Source of the DNA: Nocardia sp.
GTDB taxonomy: Bacteria; Actinomycetota; Actinomycetes; Mycobacteriales; Mycobacteriaceae
NCBI RefSeq assembly: GCF_025465275.1
Contig: NZ_JAODNK010000027.1
Span: 87,346-151,345 of the forward strand
DNA length: 64,000 nt
Direction of reading: 5' to 3'
The notes under the pieces are model-generated. The model was not told where the DNA came from. It did not search any database and saw only the letters and a list, made by a program, of their open reading frames with translations. Every line of letters starts with the position of its first letter. The stretch's first letter is position 1. The translations under genes and the position numbers were made by a program. Below, piece after piece: positions 58,264-64,000 of this stretch.

Positions 58264-58947
58264 ATGAATCCGTGTCCGCGTTGCGGCATGCTCGATCAGG
58301 TACGCGGTCTACGCGCGATTCTGCAGAACGACATCCGGCACAGCACGTCGGTGGGGAGCATCAATCTCCAAGGCAGACAGCGCTTCACCGTGACACGAGC
58401 CGGTGACCTGTTCCCCAGCCAGTACGGGCGGGCGACGACGACGATGCGCGGTTCGATCGTTCAGCACGGGCTCGAGGGCAGTGCTCTCGCCGGAGCTCTC
58501 GCCGCAACAACGTTCCTCGACCCGCGGCATGCCGGAATGACCCACCGTCGGGCCAGCACGCTTTTGCTCTTGGGCGCGTGGGCAATACCCGCCGTCGCCG
58601 CTCTGTTGAGCTACGCCACCACCGCCGGCGGATTCCTAGACTTACTGGCCTGCTGGATTTTCCTGCCGGTGTTCGTGTGGGTCCTGGTGGTACCGCTCGC
58701 CAGGCTGGTCGCCCAGCGGCTCGACGAGGCCGCCACCGCCGCGGATATACCGAAACAGCAGGGACGGCAACGCGCCGGACAGCGGGCGGCGCTGTGGGAG
58801 ACGCTCGCCTACTGCGGCCGTGATCATCTCGCGTATGACCCGCGCAGCGGTGCGCACTTTCCGCCCGAGGGGATCACGGGATATCTGTTCCACCAGATCC
58901 CCGAGGGCGAATATGTGGCGCAGACCGATCGAAGCGCACGCCATTGA
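58264..58947 (+). CDS. zinc-ribbon membrane protein of unknown function
   Basis: 227 residues. The start MNPCPRCGMLDQVRGL holds a CxxC half-ribbon. Two hydrophobic helices follow near residues 100-150 (TLLLLGAWAIPAVAALLSYA and LLACWIFLPVFVWVLVVPLA). The C-terminal half is soluble with YCGRDHLAYDPRSGAHFPPE, a Cys/His segment. Not recognised as a named family. Start ATG after AGGTAGGGGG. Confidence 0.72.
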   Translation: MNPCPRCGMLDQVRGLRAILQNDIRHSTSVGSINLQGRQRFTVTRAGDLFPSQYGRATTTMRGSIVQHGLEGSALAGALAATTFLDPRHAGMTHRRASTLLLLGAWAIPAVAALLSYATTAGGFLDLLACWIFLPVFVWVLVVPLARLVAQRLDEAATAADIPKQQGRQRAGQRAALWETLAYCGRDHLAYDPRSGAHFPPEGITGYLFHQIPEGEYVAQTDRSARH

Positions 58948-58985
58948 AGCGACAGCGGAACCGGGTGCGACCTACGCTGGCAGAT

Positions 58986-59423
58986 GTGAGCCAGGAGCAC
59001 ATGCGGGCGTCCGATGCCGACCGCGAGCAGATCGTCGCCAAACTCAAAACGGCCATGGATGACGGCAGGATCGATCTGCACGAATTCGATGAGCGACTAC
59101 AGCAGGTGTATGCCGCCAAGACCTATGGCGAGCTGGCACCGGTGCTGTCCGACCTTCCCGTGCAACGGGTTTCCCGATCAACCGCGGGTAGCGGGACCGG
59201 CAGGGGTGGGCTGCCGACCTGGGTGATCATTATGTGGATCCCGTGGGTCTTCGTGAATATTCTGTGCCTGGTCATCTGGCTGGCGACCGGCGCTGGGTAC
59301 TTCTGGCCGTTCTGGGTGGAGGTGCCGTGGGGGCTGGCGCTGTTGATTCCCAGTACCATCGGCCTCGTTGTCGGCCGGGACAACAGCCGGACCGAGCAGG
59401 CGCGAGAACAGCACCGCCACTGA
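58986..59423 (+). CDS. DUF1707 and 2TM domain protein
   Basis: 145 residues from GTG (VSQEHMRASDADREQIVAKL); a TTG 42 bases upstream gives a longer tail. DUF1707 SHOCT-like helix-loop (about 5-50: DDGRIDLHEFDERLQQVYAA and LAPVLSDLP) then two transmembrane helices (about 75-130). Such proteins are common in actinomycetes and unstudied. Confidence 0.82.
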   Translation: MSQEHMRASDADREQIVAKLKTAMDDGRIDLHEFDERLQQVYAAKTYGELAPVLSDLPVQRVSRSTAGSGTGRGGLPTWVIIMWIPWVFVNILCLVIWLATGAGYFWPFWVEVPWGLALLIPSTIGLVVGRDNSRTEQAREQHRH

Positions 59424-59426
59424 GGT

Positions 59427-60368
59427 TTACGCCAGTGCGGTAGCTACCGCCAGGTGCAGCCGCAGATCCTCGGGCTCGTCGTCCTCGACGGCCCAGACGA
59501 TCTCCTCCATCGACCGCATGAATGCCCAGCCGTGTGCACGATCCGCGGAGACGTCCAGGGCTGTTGCCGTCCGGTCCACCACCGCGCGTGCATGTTCGGC
59601 CACGAGGGCACTCTGCACCTGGATCATCACCAGGAATCCCGCATCGAATGCGGCCTCGCCCAGATAGGCCTTGGGGTCGATCAGCAGCCACGGCGCACGT
59701 TCCGCCGCAACGATATTGCCGAGATGCGTATCCCGATTGACGATCAGCAGCGGGCCGTCGGGTATCGCCAGCTTGCCGCACCATTCGGCAGCCCGCTGCA
59801 GCAAACGAGCCGGAATCACCTGCGATACCGCAGCTTCGGGGTCGATGAACATCTCGATCCACTGCTCCACCATGCCTGCCGCCGTGGGCAGAGCCGGATA
59901 TCCGTCGGGGATATCCGTCGGTTCCCGCCGCAATCGCCGGTACAGCTCGCAGGCGAACTCGACCTTGCCGATGTTCTCGGCGCGACCCTCCATGCTCGGA
60001 AATCCCGGCTGCTCCAGCAGCGGTGTGCCCGGCCGCGCCCACTCCAGCAGTAAAGAGCTACTGGCGGAATCGAATTCGTACAGCCGGACCGCACCCTCAC
60101 CGCGATAGCAGAACATTCCGGCCGCTTCGCCGAGGTTCTCCTCGTCCACCACCGGAACCTTCAGTACCGCGGCGGAGCCGTCGGCGCGCCGCACGGGCGC
60201 GACATAGGAATGCGTCCCGCCACCGAAGCCATCGCCCACCACCTCGAGCTCCCAGGCCGCACACCGCTCCGCCACGACCCCGGGCAGATCCCGCAACCAC
60301 TGCCGGCCGCGCTCCCCGAATGCCGTGGCAATATTGCCGGAGACCTCCGGCGGCAGTGTGATCGACAT
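59427..60368 (-). CDS. aminoglycoside/hydroxyurea phosphotransferase-like kinase (APH(6)-like)
   Basis: 313 residues from MSITLPPEVSGNIATAF. PF04655-type fold: ELEVVGDGFGGGTHSYVAPVRRADGSAAVLKVP, LLLEWARPGTPL, and the Brenner-type loop LLIVNRDTHLGNIVAAERAP with WLLIDPKAYLGEAAFDAG. The usual loop is DxHxGN after His; here an Asn precedes the Asp, and the catalytic Asp is present. It could phosphorylate an aminoglycoside or another metabolite; resistance is not assured. Confidence 0.82.
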   Translation of the reverse strand: MSITLPPEVSGNIATAFGERGRQWLRDLPGVVAERCAAWELEVVGDGFGGGTHSYVAPVRRADGSAAVLKVPVVDEENLGEAAGMFCYRGEGAVRLYEFDSASSSLLLEWARPGTPLLEQPGFPSMEGRAENIGKVEFACELYRRLRREPTDIPDGYPALPTAAGMVEQWIEMFIDPEAAVSQVIPARLLQRAAEWCGKLAIPDGPLLIVNRDTHLGNIVAAERAPWLLIDPKAYLGEAAFDAGFLVMIQVQSALVAEHARAVVDRTATALDVSADRAHGWAFMRSMEEIVWAVEDDEPEDLRLHLAVATALA

Positions 60369-60468
60369 CGAACCAGCCTGCCCGAAAACGCACCGGTCGA
60401 GCAATCCGGTGCAGTGGACAAGGCGCTGCCTCGGCGGCACAGCCGGATCGACGCGATAGGGTCCGGCC

Positions 60469-61494
60469 GTGCAAGGGATGACAGATCAGCAATTTCACGC
60501 CGCACTGACTGGGCTGGCCGCCGACTTCGGCGCGTGGGATCGCGCCGCGGTGGTCACGGCCTGCACAACAGCGGGCTGGAGCGTGGACGATGACGACGAG
60601 ATCGCCGATATCCCGGGGGCCGAGCGCGGCGGCTGGATGTCGGACAACGACCACCGGACCGATCCCGGCGCGCCCGAATACGATGCGGTCGGCATGTACG
60701 TGGGGCACGCCGAGCCCGATGAGTTCCCGAAATACCTCGCCGCCGCGACCGAGGTGTGGGGTGAGCCGTCGATGTTCGGCGGCAGCCGCAATGTCTTCGT
60801 ACGGTGGCGCGACAAGGTGACCTTCCGCGAGCTGTCCATGGACCACTCCGGCGAGATCAATCTGCGCGCGGCCTCCACCGAGGTGTTCGAGGAATGGGAT
60901 TATCGCGCCTGGGATTTCGAGGACGACCTCACCGAGGTGCCCTTCACCTGGATGGGCGATAAGGACGGACCCGGGATGGACGGGTTCGCCATGGGCGAGA
61001 AGGTGGTCTCGAACTGGGACGATGTCGCCGAAGCCCTCGCGAACACACTGCTCGACGTGCAATTGGGAATGTGGGCGCTGGGTACCGCCGATCCCGATCC
61101 CGAACTCGGGCCCGATCGGCTGGTGATCACCCTGCAGGCAGATACGGATCTCGACGAGGAGGACGACGAGGACCGGGACGCGAGCACCGTCGACAGCGAT
61201 CTCAAGGTGCAGATCGTGCTGTACCCCGACACCCTGCTCCTGCTAGTCAGCGACGGCGACGAGTGGCAGGACGAGCTGACCGCCAAGGGCTTCAAGCCCT
61301 ACGGCGACGGCGTCCAGGCCCGCGATTACACCGCCGACCCCGCCGCTATCACCGAGGCCGCCCAGCTGACCGCGATCTTCCTGCGGCACTTCGGTTTCGA
61401 GTCCCCCGGCGAGGTGACGCACGATTCCTGGCGGCACCCCAGCCCGTACTCCTACTTCACCCTGACCTGTGTGGGTGTACCCGAATCATCCTGA
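60469..61494 (+). CDS. acidic protein of unknown function
   Basis: 341 residues, strongly acidic (runs such as SVDDDDEIADI and LDEEDDEDRDASTVD). No signal or transmembrane segment. Apparent repeats of a three-domain layout: residues 1-120, 120-210 and 230-340, each mixed alpha/beta. It resembles actinobacterial proteins of DUF6301 type in tone, but I cannot place it. GTG start at 60469, an ATG at 60478 is an alternative. Divergent from the kinase-like gene. Confidence 0.7.
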   Translation: MQGMTDQQFHAALTGLAADFGAWDRAAVVTACTTAGWSVDDDDEIADIPGAERGGWMSDNDHRTDPGAPEYDAVGMYVGHAEPDEFPKYLAAATEVWGEPSMFGGSRNVFVRWRDKVTFRELSMDHSGEINLRAASTEVFEEWDYRAWDFEDDLTEVPFTWMGDKDGPGMDGFAMGEKVVSNWDDVAEALANTLLDVQLGMWALGTADPDPELGPDRLVITLQADTDLDEEDDEDRDASTVDSDLKVQIVLYPDTLLLLVSDGDEWQDELTAKGFKPYGDGVQARDYTADPAAITEAAQLTAIFLRHFGFESPGEVTHDSWRHPSPYSYFTLTCVGVPESS

Positions 61495-61503
61495 GCGGTG
61501 GTG

Positions 61504-61902
61504 TCAGGGGGCGGCCGGCGCCGCGGTCTCGTGGACCGATCGCCACTGGTAGGTGCGGCCGTCCGTCACCAGCACGGCCGTCACCAGGCGACCGGCCCGG
61601 ATCTCGCCGACCACGTTCTCGGCGACGAATCGGACGACGATGAGATTGCCGCTGCGGGCGAGTTCCCGCACCTCGGAGACCTCGATCTCCAAGCCCGGCT
61701 GCACATTTCGCGCCGACCAGATCCCGGCCAGAAAGGTTTCCCGGTCGACGGCCTGACCGGTGGTCACCACCGACGAGAACTGGTCGTCCAGTGCGATACC
61801 GATGCGGTCGAAGACCTTGGGCAGCGCATCGGACCCCAGCCACTCGGCCAGGTCCCAGTGCAGGGCGGCAACCACTTCGGTCAAGTCGGGAATTGCAGAC
61901 AT
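61504..61902 (-). CDS. NTF2-like (SnoaL/DUF4440-type) protein
   Basis: 132 residues from MSAIPDLTEVVAALHWDLAE; a nearby ATG at 61911 adds three residues. Cone-shaped NTF2 fold: VTTGQAVDRETFLAGIWSAR, LEIEVSEVRELARSGNLIVVRF and VGEIRAGRLVTAVLVTDGRTYQWRSVHET. Ligand or activity unknown. Convergent with the acidic protein gene. Confidence 0.75.
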   Translation of the reverse strand: MSAIPDLTEVVAALHWDLAEWLGSDALPKVFDRIGIALDDQFSSVVTTGQAVDRETFLAGIWSARNVQPGLEIEVSEVRELARSGNLIVVRFVAENVVGEIRAGRLVTAVLVTDGRTYQWRSVHETAAPAAP

Positions 61903-62035
61903 ACCTGGCAATCTGGATCTCAGCGAGCCCGATCGGCCCGCACCGAGAGCCTAGATGAGCAGCCCGCACCGCCGCGCGGCCGCCGCTCGAATCTAAAGCA
62001 AATTCGTTTCAGACATATGCGTGCGGATACAAAAC

Positions 62036-62083
62036 GACTCGCCAAACCCGAAGCTGCTTTCGCAACAACAGATTTGGCGAGTC
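62036..62083. terminator. hairpin upstream of the tandem terminator region
   Basis: Perfect 11-bp stem gactcgccaaa / tttggcgagtc with a 26-base loop, in the 288-bp gap between the NTF2-like gene and etfA. Too long a loop for a typical terminator; it may be a structured RNA or a protein-binding site. Confidence 0.4.
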
Positions 62084-62095
62084 GAGGGTGACTCA

Positions 62096-62156
62096 CCGGG
62101 TACGCGCTAACCCGGCTTACGGGATCCCGCAGGCCGGCGACGCGACGTAAGTCGCG
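62096..62156 (-). terminator. two small hairpins after etfA
   Basis: ccgggt / acccgg (62096-62115, 8-base loop) and cgcgac-gtaa-gtcgcg (62141-62156) lie 35-95 bases beyond the etfA stop. No T-run follows, so termination is only a guess. Confidence 0.35.
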
Positions 62157-62190
62157 CCTGACCGGTCCGCAAGAGTCCCGGGGAGGCGGA

Positions 62191-63150
62191 TTAGCCCTTG
62201 TGTGCCTTCACTGCCTCGGTCAGCTGCGGGGCGACATTGAACAGGTCGCCGACGATGCCGTAGTCGCTGATCTCGAAGATGGGGGCTTCCTCGTCCTTGT
62301 TGACAGCGACGATGGTCTTCGAGGTCTGCATGCCGGCGCGGTGCTGGATCGCGCCGGAGATGCCGAGGGCGATGTACAGCTGGGGGGAGACCGTCTTACC
62401 GGTCTGACCGACCTGGAACTGGCCCGGGTAGTAGCCCGAGTCGACAGCGGCACGCGAGGCGCCGACAGCGGCACCCAGCGCATCAGCCAGCGGCTCGATG
62501 ACCTTGCCGAAGTTGTCGGCCGAACCGACACCACGGCCACCGGAAACCACGATCGCGGCCTCGGTGAGCTCCGGACGATCGCCACCGACGTTCGGCTCAC
62601 GCGAGACGACCTTGGTGACGCCCTCTTCCTGGGCGGGAACCTCGACGACGACCTTCTCGCCGGCACCGGCCTGCGGAGCCGCCTCGATGGCGCCCGGGCG
62701 GACCGAGATGACCGGGACATCGCCGGTGGCCTTGGCGGCAACGGTGAACGCGCCACCGAAGATGGAGTGCAGGACCGAGCCGTCGGCATTGACCTCGATG
62801 GCGTCGATCAGCAGGCCGGAGCCGATGCGGGCGGCAAGGCGGCCCGACACCTCCTTGCCGTCGGCGGTGGCGGCGACCAGGATCGCGGCCGGAGTGGCGG
62901 TCTCGGACAGCGCGGCCAGGACGTCGACCTTCGGGGTCACCAGGAAGCCTTCGGCCTCATCGGATTCCGCGACATAGATCTTCTCGGCGCCGGCGGCGGC
63001 CAGCGCGTCGGCCAGCTTGTCGGCGGTACCGGGGGTGGCCACCACGACGGCGGCCGGGGTGCCCAGGCTACGGGCGGCGGTGATGAGTTCGGTGGTGACC
63101 TTCTTGGGCGCACCATCGGCGTGCTCCACGAGCACCAGTACTTCTGCCAT
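62191..63150 (-). CDS. etfA: electron transfer flavoprotein alpha subunit
   Basis: 319 residues. FAD-binding subunit that carries electrons from acyl-CoA dehydrogenases to the quinone pool. N-terminal domain [21 protein letters not shown]-terminal FAD domain with [44 protein letters not shown] and [16 protein letters not shown], then [21 protein letters not shown]. Downstream of etfB with 70 bases between (Rv3029c-Rv3028c arrangement). Confidence 0.97.
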   Translation of the reverse strand: MAEVLVLVEHADGAPKKVTTELITAARSLGTPAAVVVATPGTADKLADALAAAGAEKIYVAESDEAEGFLVTPKVDVLAALSETATPAAILVAATADGKEVSGRLAARIGSGLLIDAIEVNADGSVLHSIFGGAFTVAAKATGDVPVISVRPGAIEAAPQAGAGEKVVVEVPAQEEGVTKVVSREPNVGGDRPELTEAAIVVSGGRGVGSADNFGKVIEPLADALGAAVGASRAAVDSGYYPGQFQVGQTGKTVSPQLYIALGISGAIQHRAGMQTSKTIVAVNKDEEAPIFEISDYGIVGDLFNVAPQLTEAVKAHKG

Positions 63151-63220
63151 TGTCTTTCTCCTACTGTGTCTTTGAGGGCGAGCTGCAAGCACTGCGCCCC
63201 CGCAGTCCGGCTCGGGGGCT

Positions 63221-64000
63221 TTAGATGATCTTCTGACCGACCAGGTAGGTGGCGATCTGCTGGCCGCCCTCACCCTCGTCGACGATCTTCGCGCCCGCCG
63301 TGCGTGCCGGCTTCGGAGTCACACCGGTCACCTGGGTGCCGGCATTCGCAACGCCCACGGTCTCCGGGTCGACGCCCAGATCGGCCAGCGTGAAGGTCTG
63401 AACTTCCTTCTTCTTCGCGGCCATGATGCCCTTGAAGGACGGGAAGCGCGGCTCGTTGATCTTCTCGGTCACCGAGACGATGGCCGGGAGGGTGGCCTCG
63501 AGCTTGAAGACGCCCTCGTCGGTCTCGCGCTCACCGGTGATGCGCTCGCCGTCGACAACCAGCTTGCGCAGGTGGGTCAGCTGCGGCAGACCGAGGTACT
63601 CGGCAATGATGGCCGGCACGGCGCCGGAGCGACCGTCGGTGGCCTCGTTACCGGCGATGACCAGTTCGATGCCCTCGATCTGGCCGAGAGCGGCGGCCAG
63701 CACGTAGGCGGACTGCACGGCGTCCGAGCCGTGGATGGCGGCATCGTTGATGTGGATGGCCTTGTCGGCACCCATCGACAGCGCCTTGCGAATGGCCTCG
63801 GTGGCACGCTGCGGGCCCATGGCCAGCACGGTCACCTCGCCGCCCTGGGCCTCCTTGATCAGCAGCGCTTCTTCGACAGCGCGCTCGTTGATCTCGTCGA
63901 GGATGGCATCGGCGGCCTCGCGGTCCAGGGTGTAGTCACCATCGGTCAGCTTGCGCTCGGACCAGGTGTCAGGAACCTGCTTGATCAGTACGACGATGTT
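63221..64000 (-). CDS. etfB: electron transfer flavoprotein beta subunit (partial, 5' end cut)
   Basis: 260 codons up to the window edge. The reading begins NIVVLIKQVPDTWSERKLTD, so probably only the initiator and one or two codons are missing beyond 64000. Adenine-nucleotide-binding ETF beta features: EVTVLAMGPQRATEAIRKAL, GADKAIHINDAA, VIAGNEATDGRSGAVPAIIAE, LPAIVSVTEKINEPRFPSFK. It forms the heterodimer with EtfA. Confidence 0.95.
   Translation of the reverse strand, partial: NIVVLIKQVPDTWSERKLTDGDYTLDREAADAILDEINERAVEEALLIKEAQGGEVTVLAMGPQRATEAIRKALSMGADKAIHINDAAIHGSDAVQSAYVLAAALGQIEGIELVIAGNEATDGRSGAVPAIIAEYLGLPQLTHLRKLVVDGERITGERETDEGVFKLEATLPAIVSVTEKINEPRFPSFKGIMAAKKKEVQTFTLADLGVDPETVGVANAGTQVTGVTPKPARTAGAKIVDEGEGGQQIATYLVGQKII

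Overview
The window is high-GC actinomycete DNA, most likely from Nocardia or a close relative in the Mycobacteriales. The basis is the gene order. Its backbone follows, as I remember it, the M. tuberculosis Rv3001c to Rv3029c segment: ilvC, ilvN, ilvB, cfp6-like PH protein, DoxX, lppZ-like lipoprotein, gatB, pfkA, gatA, gatC, ACT protein, ligA, a MetE-like protein, mnmA, cysteine desulfurase, PlsC, GNAT, etfA, etfB. The genus is an inference. No tRNA, rRNA, phage or intact insertion sequence was seen.

Layout. 1-1.6 kb: a TetR regulator with a palindromic operator and a membrane protein. 1.6-8.3 kb: branched-chain amino acid synthesis. ilvBNC lies on the minus strand behind a 15-residue leader peptide (MNRIELLVIGRRVQR) and an attenuator hairpin; a PH-domain protein and ilvD lie on the plus strand. 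8.3-13.1 kb: a possible structured RNA, doxX, lppZ, a 0.6-kb patch of three broken genes, and gatB. 13.1-22.7 kb: an accessory island with a MacB/FtsX-type ABC exporter divergent from a two-component system, then a receptor Ser/Thr kinase and two tandem lipoproteins with a beta-lactamase-like fold. 22.8-30.5 kb: pfkA, an XRE/DUF397 pair, a 959-residue tail-anchored Ser/Thr kinase, and a second two-component system. 30.7-33.4 kb: a membrane-tethered phospholipase A2-like protein overlapping a membrane alpha/beta hydrolase. 33.5-40 kb: gatCA, ACT protein, two overlapping small secreted proteins, GNAT, ligA. 40.2-48.5 kb: small enzymes and regulators (PPOX, SDR, LysR, two SRPBCC proteins, AAA ATPase, methyltransferase, TetR, MetE-like). 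48.9-55.6 kb: mnmA, cysteine desulfurase, an acyltransferase pair, a QueA-like protein and an SDR, with DyP-peroxidase and PadR remnants. 55.9-64 kb: type II NADH dehydrogenase, LysR, several proteins of unknown function, an aminoglycoside-kinase-like protein, and etfBA, with etfB cut by the window end.

How it works together. The backbone supplies core metabolism (isoleucine/valine/leucine, glycolysis, fatty-acid electron transfer), Gln/Asn-tRNA amidation, tRNA thiolation, DNA ligation and respiration. The islands between backbone genes carry envelope sensing: two histidine kinases, two Ser/Thr kinases, an exporter, lipoproteins and a lipase module. Four eroded gene remnants and a family of 32-bp palindromic repeats with tandem runs mark sites where DNA has been gained and lost.
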